Position numbers and translations under genes: made by a program. From NCBI RefSeq assembly GCF_001577755.1, contig NZ_CP010776.1, forward strand, positions 558,001 to 622,000: a stretch of 64,000 bases of DNA. The letters are read 5' to 3'. This document shows positions 25,060-33,193 of the stretch, one piece after another (within the stretch, counting starts at the first letter, position 1; every line of letters starts with the position of its first letter). The DNA comes from Rufibacter sp. DG15C. Lineage in GTDB: Bacteria > Bacteroidota > Bacteroidia > Cytophagales > Hymenobacteraceae. The notes below the pieces were generated by a model. It was not told the DNA's origin. It was given only the letters and a program-made list of their open reading frames with translations, and ran no database searches.

Positions 25060-26403
25060 CTACACTTTTTCCTGCCGGGGCGGCGTGGTCAACTGGGTGG
25101 AAGACCGCAGGCCGGTGGCAATTTCTGGTAATATGCCCAGGCGCTGGTAGATGGGTTGCACCATGGCGCGCAGTTTGGGGAGCATGAGCGCAAATGGTAG
25201 AATAGTCAAGAGACCGATGATGCCGCAGGTCATGAGTGTGTAGTGGACTCCGTACTTCTCGGCTGCCCAGCCCGCCAACAGACTGCCAATGGGCGCCATC
25301 CCCATGAAGGCCATGGAATAGAAGCTCATCACGCGGCCCCGCTTGTCATCGTCCACAATGGTTTGCAACAGCGTGTTGCTGGAGGCCATCTGCAGAATCA
25401 TGCCCAGCCCGGTGAAGAAGATGCAAACCAAGGAGATGACCAGCGTTTGCGAGAAGGAAAAGCAAATCAGACCCACCCCAAACAGCACCGCCGCGTCCAC
25501 AATGACCTTACCCAAGCCCACCACCGTTTTTCGGGCGGCCAAGTACAGAGCGGCACACAAGGCTCCCACGCCCGAGGCTCCCATGAGCAGACCCAACGTG
25601 CTGGCATCGCCGTGCAAGACGTCCCGCGCAAACACGGGCATCAGGACGCTAAACGGCATCCCAAACAAACTCAAAGAAGCAATCAACAGCAGAATGGTCC
25701 GGATGGGCGCAAACCCGAAGGCGTAACTAAACCCTTCGCCCAGAGACTGGAACACATTCTCCTTTTCCGTTGCTTTGATGAATGTTGGCAAGCGCAAAAG
25801 AAACAAGGAACCTAACACCGCCAGATAACTCAACGCATTGATGAGAAAACAGACGCCCTCCCCTACCGCGGCAATGAGCGCCCCCGCCACCGATGGCCCC
25901 ACCAACCGCGCCATGTTGAACATAGAGGAGTTGAGCGCGATGGCGTTGCTCACGTCTTCGCGCTTGTCTACCAGTTGAATGACCAGGGATTGGCGCGCGC
26001 TCATGTCAAAGGCGTTCACAATCCCGGCGAAGGCACCCAATAGCAGAATATGCGTGATGGTTATGGCGTCTGTGAGCACCAGAAACGCTAGGATGCTGGC
26101 CTGCAGCAACAACAGAAACTGAGTGACCAAGAGTACGCGGTGGCGGTTGAACCTATCAGAAATGACGCCGGCAAACGGACCCAGCACAAACGACGGAATC
26201 TGGTTGGCAAAACTGACCATACCCAGCAGAAAGACAGAATCTGTGAGGCGGTACACCAGCCAACTCATGGCCACCTGCTGCATCCAGGTTCCAATCAAAG
26301 AGACGCTCTGCCCGGCAAAAAACAAGCGGTAGTTGCGGTATTGCAAGGCCCTGAACATGCCAGCCAGTCTGGAAGGCTGCGTGGAAGAGATACTTTCTGC
26401 CAT
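25060..26403 (-). CDS. MFS transporter (MFS_3/EntS-like exporter)
   Basis: The 447-residue product has about 12 hydrophobic segments. The start region YRNYRLFFAGQSVSLIGTWMQQVAMSWLVYRLT is the hallmark of the MFS_3 group that includes enterobactin exporter EntS. The loop 2-3 motif GVISDRFNRHRVLL is the MFS A-motif. It is expected to be an inner-membrane proton-driven exporter; the cargo cannot be deduced. No siderophore genes are adjacent. It is monocistronic. Confidence 0.9.
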   Translation of the reverse strand: MAESISSTQPSRLAGMFRALQYRNYRLFFAGQSVSLIGTWMQQVAMSWLVYRLTDSVFLLGMVSFANQIPSFVLGPFAGVISDRFNRHRVLLVTQFLLLLQASILAFLVLTDAITITHILLLGAFAGIVNAFDMSARQSLVIQLVDKREDVSNAIALNSSMFNMARLVGPSVAGALIAAVGEGVCFLINALSYLAVLGSLFLLRLPTFIKATEKENVFQSLGEGFSYAFGFAPIRTILLLIASLSLFGMPFSVLMPVFARDVLHGDASTLGLLMGASGVGALCAALYLAARKTVVGLGKVIVDAAVLFGVGLICFSFSQTLVISLVCIFFTGLGMILQMASSNTLLQTIVDDDKRGRVMSFYSMAFMGMAPIGSLLAGWAAEKYGVHYTLMTCGIIGLLTILPFALMLPKLRAMVQPIYQRLGILPEIATGLRSSTQLTTPPRQEKV

Positions 26404-26667
26404 AATCTAAGTAGCGGAATACGCCAGAAAGGTGTACGTACCCGCCGTGGCCAAGGGTAGAAAAAACAGGATACTTTACTCCTCCTGAAAGGCACCTGAG
26501 CTTACACTTTATGTATGATTTTCAACCCAAGCCCAAGGCGCGCGTATTGACACCAACCACCAACAATGCGTTGAGGGCTGTTGTGCCTTCTGCTTTGGTG
26601 CCTGTGTATCCGTTTCAGAAAATAGTTTATCCAATGTTTTGTATCTATTCATCCAGATTATGCAAAC

Positions 26668-27564
26668 ATGACTACATCGTCTAAAAAACCGAAAGCATCT
26701 CCTAAACCTATCAGAGGCCCCTTGCCCAAGGGAAAAATTCTGGCCATTGGCGGCAAAGAAAACAAAGGCGCTGACAAAGCCGAAGGCAAGGACAAGAACA
26801 TCAACTTTATTAGCGAGCAGATTCTCAAGCGCTTTGTACATGAGCTAAAAGGAGACAACCCCACCGTAGTGGTCATCCCCACCGCCTCTAATGAACCCGA
26901 CGAATCTGCCCAAGACTACGTCAAACTCTTCACAGATCTGGGCGTGCACCACCTGCTGGTGATGGACGTTAGAACCAGGGCTGATGTCTACAACCCTGAG
27001 TTTCTGAAGATGATAGACAAAGGAGACGGCTTCATGTTCACGGGCGGCGACCAGCTTCGGCTCACGGCCATTTACGGCGGCACCGAGATTCTGAACCGGC
27101 TCAAAGAACGCTACATGCGCGAAAACATCATCATTGCCGGCACCAGCGCCGGGGCGGCGGCCATGTCCACGCCCATGATTTTTGAGGGCGAGTCGGATGG
27201 TGGGTACATTAAAGGCGATGTGCGCATGACAACTGGGCTGGAGTTCATCAAGAACGTGGCCATTGACACGCACTTCCTGACCCGCGGCCGCATTGTGCGC
27301 ATGACCCAGGCCATTGCCACCAACCCAGAGTGCATCGGCATTGGGCTGGAAGAAGACACCGCCATCCTGGTCACCGAAGGGGGCAAGGTGGAAGTGGTAG
27401 GCAGCGGTCTCATCACCATTGTGGACGGCATGGGCATGACCGAAACCAACATCTTTGACATTGAGAACGGCCAACCCTTCACGGCCAAAGGCTTGCGCGT
27501 CCATCTGCTAGGCGATAAGGACGAATACCTCATCCCCACATACAACCGCACCCAAGTAGTATAA
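26668..27564 (+). CDS. cphB: Cyanophycinase (S51 peptidase family)
   Basis: The 298-residue product has the nucleophile elbow GTSAGAAAMS (Ser about 160), GKILAIGGKENKG, VVIPTASNEPDE and FTGGDQLRLT, all signatures of cyanophycinase, which cuts multi-Arg-poly-Asp into beta-Asp-Arg. The first 22 residues are Lys/Pro/Ser-rich and not a clear signal peptide, so it is probably intracellular. No cyanophycin synthetase or isoaspartyl dipeptidase is in the window, so the natural substrate is uncertain. Upstream 26404-26667 shows no convincing gene. Confidence 0.9.
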   Translation: MTTSSKKPKASPKPIRGPLPKGKILAIGGKENKGADKAEGKDKNINFISEQILKRFVHELKGDNPTVVVIPTASNEPDESAQDYVKLFTDLGVHHLLVMDVRTRADVYNPEFLKMIDKGDGFMFTGGDQLRLTAIYGGTEILNRLKERYMRENIIIAGTSAGAAAMSTPMIFEGESDGGYIKGDVRMTTGLEFIKNVAIDTHFLTRGRIVRMTQAIATNPECIGIGLEEDTAILVTEGGKVEVVGSGLITIVDGMGMTETNIFDIENGQPFTAKGLRVHLLGDKDEYLIPTYNRTQVV

Positions 27565-27567
27565 CAG

Positions 27568-27617
27568 AAAAGCCGTTTTTGGCCTGATTTCCGGAAATCA
27601 GGCCAAAAACGGCTTTT
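27568..27617. repeat. Dispersed palindromic element, copy 14 (perfect 50-bp palindrome)
   Basis: AAAAGCCGTTTTTGGCCTGA then TTTCC, followed by the exact reverse complement with no spacer. The flanking AAAAGCC/GGCTTTT also pairs. It begins 3 bp after the cyanophycinase stop and could end transcription in both directions. Confidence 0.92.
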
Positions 27618-27635
27618 TAAATATTGTCCTAAAAC

Positions 27636-27941
27636 TTACTGCACCTCGTCGCGGGCAATACGTTTGTCCATCCAGAACGTCCCAAATGGAACCAGCGAAG
27701 AGATGAACGCCAAGGTCACTTTCCAGAAAGACCATTTATACTGTATCCAAACCTGAAGCAGTAAGGCCACAAACAGCACAAACAACACGCCGTGCGCCCA
27801 GCCCATGTATTTTACGGGCTCAGGAATACCCATCATGTACTTCATGGGCATGGCGATGATCAATAACAACAAGAATGAGATACCTTCTATGATAGCGATA
27901 GACCTAAAGCGGTCAAGGGTAGTAGAAAACGAAAGAGCCAT
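27636..27941 (-). CDS. DUF3817 membrane protein
   Basis: The 101-residue product has three membrane segments. It matches the DUF3817 pattern: RFRSIAIIEGISFLLLLIIAMPMKY, then a short GIPEPVKYMGWAHGVLFVLFV, then a final segment ending in FGTFWMDKRI. This is a small inner-membrane family of unknown function, sometimes associated with YojF-like or transporter genes. The ATG at 27941 is chosen because a TACCTTTG promoter box overlaps the earlier GTG. Confidence 0.88.
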   Translation of the reverse strand: MALSFSTTLDRFRSIAIIEGISFLLLLIIAMPMKYMMGIPEPVKYMGWAHGVLFVLFVALLLQVWIQYKWSFWKVTLAFISSLVPFGTFWMDKRIARDEVQ

Positions 27942-27961
27942 AACTGTGTAAGATTGAATCA

Positions 27962-27969
27962 CAAAGGTA
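27962..27969 (-). promoter_or_regulatory. Bacteroidota -7 promoter box for the DUF3817 gene
   Basis: Minus-strand TACCTTTG, a perfect match, lies 20 bp upstream of the ATG. Confidence 0.6.
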
Positions 27970-28060
27970 CATCACGCGCCGGTAATCATCCCTTTCCCCA
28001 AACGATTTCCCTTCTCAAATCTTATTCTCTCCCGCTTAATTCCTACTAATTTTCAGCCCC

Positions 28061-28102
28061 ATCGTTTTTGGCCTCCTTTCCAGAAAACAGGCCAAAAACG
28101 AT
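28061..28102. repeat. Dispersed palindromic element, copy 15
   Basis: ATCGTTTTTGGCCTCCTTT, centre CCAG, then AAAACAGGCCAAAAACGAT. The flanks pair, with two inner mismatches. It lies between divergent genes. Confidence 0.85.
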
Positions 28103-28207
28103 GCACCCATAGAGCAACTTTTACCCAAGCTTCCGGTGTTTTCTTTGTATCTTCGTAGTCCGCTCCGGCGGGTTTTAGAGGTGGCTTTGCGGTCATTTCT
28201 AACTCAT

Positions 28208-28225
28208 AATTTCTAATTTCTAATT
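28208..28225. repeat. AT-rich dispersed repeat upstream of dnaE
   Basis: AATTTCTAATTTCTAATT, identical to the unit at 21820-21837 upstream of the O-methyltransferase gene. It ends 8 bp before the dnaE start codon. Confidence 0.6.
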
Positions 28226-28233
28226 ACCCTGTC

Positions 28234-31200
28234 GTGCCAGATTTTTCCCACCTCCATACCCATACCCAATACTCGTTGCTAGACGGGGCCGCCAGCATCA
28301 GCGGACTCATGAAAAAGGCGCAGGCCGATGGCATGAAAGCCGTCGCCATGACCGACCACGGCAATATGTTTGGGGCGTTCAACTTTGTGGCCGAGGCCAA
28401 TAAGTACAACGTGAAACCCATTGTGGGCTGCGAGTTCTACCTGGTAAATGACCGTCACCAAAAGACGTTCACCAAAGAACAGAAAGACGTACGTCACCAC
28501 CAGTTGCTCTTGGCCAAAGACCAGGAAGGCTACCAGAACCTGGCCAAGCTCTGCTCCTACTCTTACATTGACGGCTTATACAGCAAATGGCCCCGCATTG
28601 ACAAGGAACTGCTGGTCAAATACCACAAAGGTCTTATCGCCACCTCCTGCTGTATTGGTGCCGAACTGCCCCAGGCCATTCTCTGGAAAGGCGAGGAAGA
28701 GGCTGAGAAACTCCTGAAATGGTGGCTGGATTTGTTCGGCGATGACTACTACATTGAGATTCAGCGGCATGGGCTCATGAACATTGACAACACCGGCCTG
28801 TCTCAGGAAGACGTAAACCAGGTGTTGCTCAAATTTGCCATCAAGTACAACGTCAAGGTTATCTGTACCAATGACTCTCACTACGTAGAGCAGACCGACT
28901 GGAACGCGCATGACATTCTGTTGTGTGTGAACACTGGTGAGCAGGAAAGCGTACCGGTAGGCGATTTCCAGACGCAGTACTTCAGGATGATGTCGGGTAG
29001 CGGTGAGGTGATTTATGATACCCTAACTAACATTAGAAACTCTTACGGCCACGACGAGAACGTGCGCCGGATGCTCTACCGCATTGAGGAAGAACAACAG
29101 AAACCGCGTCCGCAGGACCGTTTTGGGTTCCCGAACGACCAGTTCTTCTTTAAGTCACAAGCTGAAATGAACCAGCTGTTTGCGGACGTGCCCTTTGCAG
29201 TGGACAACACCAATGAGATTGTAGACAAGATTACGCCGCCCAAGCTTCAGCGCGACATTCTGTTGCCCAACTTCCCGCTCCCTCCGGAGCACCCTACGGC
29301 AGATTTGTTTTTGCGTCACTTGACCTTTGAAGGAGCCAAGAAGCGATACCATGAGATTACCGCAGAAGTTAAGGAACGCCTGAACTACGAGCTGGGCATC
29401 ATTGAGACCATGGGTTTTGCGGGTTACTTCCTTATAACCCAGGATTTCATCAACAAAGGCCGAAGCATGGGCGTAGCCGTTGGTCCGGGCCGGGGTTCAG
29501 CGGCGGGTTCTGCCGTGGCCTACTGCGTGGGTATCACCAACATTGACCCCATCAAGTACGCCCTGCTGTTTGAGCGTTTCCTGAACCCTGAGCGGGTGTC
29601 CATGCCCGATATTGATATTGACTTTGATGACGTGAACCGCCAGCGCGTGATAGACTATGTGGTAGACAAATACGGCAAGACGCAGGTGGCCCAAATCATC
29701 ACCTTCGGTACCATGGCCGCCAAATCTTCTATCAAAGACGTGGCCCGCGCTATGGACTTGCCTTTGTCTGAGGCCAACGAACTGGCCAAAATGGTGCCTG
29801 AGGTGCCCGGCACTACGCTGGCCAAGGCGTTTATTGAATCGCCGGAACTGGCTTCTATCAGAGATGGCAACGACCTGCGCGCTAAAGTTTTGAAACTAGC
29901 CGAAAAGTTGGAAGGTTCGGTGCGTAACACCGGTATTCACGCGGCGGGCGTGATTATTGCGCCAGATGACATCACCAATTACATTCCGGTGTCTACCTCC
30001 AAGGACTCAGACCTGTTGGTGACGCAGTTTGACGGGAAGGTGATTGAGAGTGCGGGCATGCTGAAGATGGACTTTTTGGGCCTGAAAACCCTGTCCATCC
30101 TCAAAGACGCCATGGCTTTGATTAAGCGCAACCATGGGGTGGAGATTGACATCGACAACATTCCGCTGGATGACGAGAAAACCTACGCCCTCTACCAGCG
30201 CGGCGACACCATCGGCACGTTCCAGTTCGAGTCCGAGGGCATGCGCATGTACCTCAAAGACCTGAAGCCCACCAACATTGAAGACTTGATTGCCATGAAC
30301 GCCTTGTACCGTCCGGGCCCGATGCAGTTCATCCCGAACTTCATTAACCGGAAACAAGGTCGTGAAGAAGTGGAATACCCGCACATCTTGCTGGAGCCGC
30401 TCCTGAAGAACACCTACGGTATCATGGTGTACCAGGAGCAGATTATGCAGACAGCGCAGGTATTGGCGGGCTACTCACTGGGTGGTGCCGATTTGCTCCG
30501 CCGGGCGATGGGTAAGAAGGACATGAAGAAAATGGCCCAGGAACGCGAGAAATTCGTGGCTGGGGCCAAGGAAATTCATGGCATTCCAGCCAAGCAGGCT
30601 TCTGAGGTATTTGACGTGATGGAGAAGTTTGCGCAGTACGGCTTCAACCGCTCGCACTCCGCCGCCTACTCGGTAGTGGCTTACCAGACCGGTTACCTCA
30701 AAGCGCATTACCCGGCAGAATACATGGCCGCCGTGCTCACCCACAACATGAACGACATCAAGAAGGTGACGTTCTTTATTGAGGAAGCGCGCAAACAGCA
30801 GATTCAGGTGCTGGGCCCCGACGTAAACGAATCCATCCACCAGTTCAATGTGAACCAGCAGGGGCAAATCCGTTTCGGGATGGGCGCCGTGAAAGGCACC
30901 GGCGAGGCCGCCGTGGAAGCCATCATTGAAGAGCGCGAGAAAACCGGCCCGTACACCGATGTCTTTGACTTCGCCAAACGCGTGAACCTGCGCGCCGTGA
31001 ACAAGAAAACCTTTGAAAGCCTAGCCCAAGCCGGCGCATTTGACTCGTTTGAACGCTACCACCGCGCCCAGTACATAGAAACCCCTCCCGGCGAAACCAT
31101 TAACCTACTGGAGAAGGCCGTCCGTTTCGGGAACCAGTTTCAGGCCGAGAAAAGCGCCGCCCAGCAGTCGCTGTTCGGTGGTGGCGGAGCCGTGGACATG

Positions 31201-31869
31201 CCGTTGCCGAAGGTGCCTGATGTTCAGCCCTGGTCTTTGACCGAGATGCTTCGCCGTGAGAAAGAAGTGATTGGTTTCTACCTGTCGGGCCATCCGCTGG
31301 ACCAATTCAAGTTGGAGATTGACTCGTACTGCACCTGTAGCCTGGACCGCATTGAGGAATTCAAAGGCCGTGACGTAAACGTGGCCGGTATCATCAGCAA
31401 CGTGGTCATGCGCACCGGTAAAAACGGCAACCCGTTCCTACTCTTCTCCCTGGAAGACTATGACAACACCATGGGGTTGGCTTTGTTCGGTGAGGACTTC
31501 GTAAAGTTCTCTTCTTATGTGAAAGAGGGTATGTACCTGTTCATTCGGGCCAAAGTAACCCTGCGCTACAAGTCTGAGGACCAGTGGGAGTTGAAACCGC
31601 TCTCCATGCAACTGCTCAGCGATGTAGCCGAGAAAATGAGCAAAGGTGTGCGCATGGACATCGACATCCGCAACATAAACGCCATGCTCATTGACCGTCT
31701 GGAAGAAGCCGCCGTCAACAGCCCCGGCCAAAAGAAATTGGAGCTGGTCTTGACGGAACCGGGGGAGAGGTTGGCGGTAGAGTTGTTCTCTAGAAAGTAT
31801 AGAATTGACCCGAAGGTGTTCCTGCAGAACGTGAAGGACTTGGAAGTGGCGACGTGTCAGTTGATTTAA
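28234..31869 (+). CDS. dnaE: DNA polymerase III alpha subunit
   Basis: The 1211-residue product is the replicative C-family polymerase. The N-terminal PHP domain starts FSHLHTHTQYSLLDGA. The palm has GPGRGSAAGSAVAYCVG and the catalytic acids in MPDIDIDFDD. Finger motifs FQFESEGMRMYL and NALYRPGPM are present, with a tandem HhH region, an OB fold (VAGIISNVVMRTGKNGNPF) and a C-terminal tail. It works in the replisome with the beta clamp. The start is GTG at 28234, immediately giving MPDFSHLH, the usual N-terminus. It is a single-gene unit followed by a very long hairpin. Confidence 0.97.
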   Translation: MPDFSHLHTHTQYSLLDGAASISGLMKKAQADGMKAVAMTDHGNMFGAFNFVAEANKYNVKPIVGCEFYLVNDRHQKTFTKEQKDVRHHQLLLAKDQEGYQNLAKLCSYSYIDGLYSKWPRIDKELLVKYHKGLIATSCCIGAELPQAILWKGEEEAEKLLKWWLDLFGDDYYIEIQRHGLMNIDNTGLSQEDVNQVLLKFAIKYNVKVICTNDSHYVEQTDWNAHDILLCVNTGEQESVPVGDFQTQYFRMMSGSGEVIYDTLTNIRNSYGHDENVRRMLYRIEEEQQKPRPQDRFGFPNDQFFFKSQAEMNQLFADVPFAVDNTNEIVDKITPPKLQRDILLPNFPLPPEHPTADLFLRHLTFEGAKKRYHEITAEVKERLNYELGIIETMGFAGYFLITQDFINKGRSMGVAVGPGRGSAAGSAVAYCVGITNIDPIKYALLFERFLNPERVSMPDIDIDFDDVNRQRVIDYVVDKYGKTQVAQIITFGTMAAKSSIKDVARAMDLPLSEANELAKMVPEVPGTTLAKAFIESPELASIRDGNDLRAKVLKLAEKLEGSVRNTGIHAAGVIIAPDDITNYIPVSTSKDSDLLVTQFDGKVIESAGMLKMDFLGLKTLSILKDAMALIKRNHGVEIDIDNIPLDDEKTYALYQRGDTIGTFQFESEGMRMYLKDLKPTNIEDLIAMNALYRPGPMQFIPNFINRKQGREEVEYPHILLEPLLKNTYGIMVYQEQIMQTAQVLAGYSLGGADLLRRAMGKKDMKKMAQEREKFVAGAKEIHGIPAKQASEVFDVMEKFAQYGFNRSHSAAYSVVAYQTGYLKAHYPAEYMAAVLTHNMNDIKKVTFFIEEARKQQIQVLGPDVNESIHQFNVNQQGQIRFGMGAVKGTGEAAVEAIIEEREKTGPYTDVFDFAKRVNLRAVNKKTFESLAQAGAFDSFERYHRAQYIETPPGETINLLEKAVRFGNQFQAEKSAAQQSLFGGGGAVDMPLPKVPDVQPWSLTEMLRREKEVIGFYLSGHPLDQFKLEIDSYCTCSLDRIEEFKGRDVNVAGIISNVVMRTGKNGNPFLLFSLEDYDNTMGLALFGEDFVKFSSYVKEGMYLFIRAKVTLRYKSEDQWELKPLSMQLLSDVAEKMSKGVRMDIDIRNINAMLIDRLEEAAVNSPGQKKLELVLTEPGERLAVELFSRKYRIDPKVFLQNVKDLEVATCQLI

Positions 31870-31901
31870 TCTTTAGCTAATAGCCATTTCGTTTGTCTAG
31901 C

Positions 31902-31964
31902 ATTACTTAAAACAATAAACCCTAGGTGAGCTATCCTCACCTAGGGTTTATTGTTTTAAGTAAT
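31902..31964. terminator. Very long perfect hairpin after dnaE
   Basis: A perfect 29-bp stem (31902-31930 with 31936-31964) with loop CTATC; the core is AAACCCTAGGTGAG. It lies 33 bp after the dnaE stop. Its right arm contains TTTATTGTTTT, so it probably terminates dnaE, but the stem is about twice the length needed. Confidence 0.75.
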
Positions 31965-32138
31965 AAGCAGTAGCTATTTATCTGTTTACTAACTTATTAT
32001 TCTAAGTCATGAATTTTATGGCTTCTTATAGCAAGATATTAGAGCTATTCCGACTACCTAATGCTAAACCACTCAACAAATTTGATTAGATAGATTTAAC
32101 TACATAGGCAGTAATCACACTGCATAGCAATTCAAGAC

Positions 32139-32834
32139 TTACAAGCTATTGTAATAAGTGACAATTTTTGCAAGTGCTTTCTCATCTAGCATATTAATTT
32201 TTTGCAGTTGCATATATTTCTCTATTTCAACCGCCTTATTGCTTAGAGTTGTAAGGACAGATTTTTTTACAGTTCTGGTATTTACCATTTCGCCATCTCT
32301 CAAAACATAATATTTTTCTTTTGTTTTGAATACATTAGTAGGAGTAGTAGCGCTTGGGGATCGTTCTGCCACAATGGTTTTGAAAGTCCGTTTCAGTAAC
32401 TTGGTATTTCCATCAGCAAGCACTTCATAATATGTCTCTGCATTTGCATCATCTATGCTAGGGAAACCATTTCTAAAAACTCGCTCTTGCCCCTTCTCCT
32501 CATTAGCCCCTTGGCTCAAAGTGAATTCTGTAACAGGGAATTGAAAGGTTTTTACTTCGTTATTGTCAGTCAACAAGAAAACCTGGTTGTTTTCTACGTT
32601 ATACTTCAATTTCAAATCGGTGTAGTTGCTGCCATCGGCTAGCTTAACTTTTCCAGAAGCCCATTTGTCAGACAGAAAAGGCGACCCTCCCACCCCAGTG
32701 AAAGAATTGCCGTTATAGTTTGCATCCTTTAAGTTAGAGGACACGATCATACCCTTTACTTGCCCCTTTACATGTGTACTTATTATCCAAAGCACAAAAA
32801 ACAGCGAACAGAATTTTATTAGATTTCTTTTCAT
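32139..32834 (-). CDS. Secreted protein of unknown function
   Basis: The 231-residue product has a signal peptide ending near THVKGQ. The mature part is beta-rich, with GSPFLSDKWASGKVKLADGSNY, LKYNVENNQVFLLTDN and a helical C-terminus with MQLQKINMLDEKALAKIVTYYNSL. I have seen this layout in exported Bacteroidota proteins but cannot name a family. The gene and its surroundings are clearly more AT-rich than the window average, which may reflect weak expression or later acquisition. Confidence 0.62.
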   Translation of the reverse strand: MKRNLIKFCSLFFVLWIISTHVKGQVKGMIVSSNLKDANYNGNSFTGVGGSPFLSDKWASGKVKLADGSNYTDLKLKYNVENNQVFLLTDNNEVKTFQFPVTEFTLSQGANEEKGQERVFRNGFPSIDDANAETYYEVLADGNTKLLKRTFKTIVAERSPSATTPTNVFKTKEKYYVLRDGEMVNTRTVKKSVLTTLSNKAVEIEKYMQLQKINMLDEKALAKIVTYYNSL

Positions 32835-32972
32835 ATAAACTAGGATTGCTAAATAGCAGGAACAAACATATACTACCTCTAAAGATATTAAATATTAGGA
32901 TTAAAAGAGCTGATAATCAAACAAATTACATTTTCCACAATCACTCTTCTAGCTAATTTATTCTCTTCTTCG

Positions 32973-33003
32973 TTGTCCCTTCCCTAAGAAACGCTTACCT
33001 TTG
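32973..33003 (+). promoter_or_regulatory. Near-consensus Bacteroidota promoter of a candidate small RNA
   Basis: A -33 TTG at 32973-32975 and a perfect -7 box TACCTTTG at 32996-33003, separated by 20 bp. It points away from the minus-strand gene at 32834 and toward no plus-strand gene. Confidence 0.65.
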
Positions 33004-33007
33004 TGTC

Positions 33008-33080
33008 AAACCTTCGGGTTCTTGGCTTTTCCGGTTTAAGTTGGCTTCCACCTCTTTTACTAGAAAAGCCAAGTTTTTTT
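33008..33080 (+). ncRNA. Candidate small RNA (about 70 nt)
   Basis: Downstream of the promoter above, the expected transcript first folds AACC-UUCG-GGUU (33010-33021), a UUCG-capped hairpin. An 11-bp stem CTTGGCTTTTC (33021-33031) with GAAAAGCCAAG (33063-33073) then closes a pyrimidine-rich 31-nt loop that includes GGCUUCCACCUC. It ends in seven T residues (33074-33080), a complete intrinsic terminator. No open frame of note lies within it. It sits between two minus-strand genes. I do not match it to a named RNA class. Confidence 0.6.
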
Positions 33081-33132
33081 ATAAGTATTTCATACACAGC
33101 ATAAGAATGCTGTGTATGAAATACTTATAAAA
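33077..33132. repeat. Long perfect hairpin next to the candidate RNA
   Basis: A perfect 26-bp stem (33077-33102 with 33107-33132) with loop AAGA, core AAGTATTTCATACACAGCAT. It starts within the T-tract of the candidate RNA and ends where the next hairpin begins. Confidence 0.75.
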
Positions 33133-33189
33133 TCCTTTAAACTAAAAAGCAGGCCTGAGCAATCAGGCCTGCTTTTTAGTTTAAAGGAT
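33132..33189 (-). terminator. Terminator of the DUF6770-like gene
   Basis: A perfect 27-bp stem (33132-33158 with 33163-33189) with loop GCAA, core AAAAAGCAGGCCTGA. It lies 5 bp past the stop codon of the minus-strand gene. It gives a T tract (GCTTTTTAG) on that strand. Confidence 0.75.
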
Positions 33190-33193
33190 CTGC

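Noticed and set aside
26511-26684. A 57-codon open frame overlapping the start of the cyanophycinase gene.
   Set aside because: It has no recognisable motif, signal or ribosome binding site. It overlaps a real gene start in another frame and is short enough to arise by chance.
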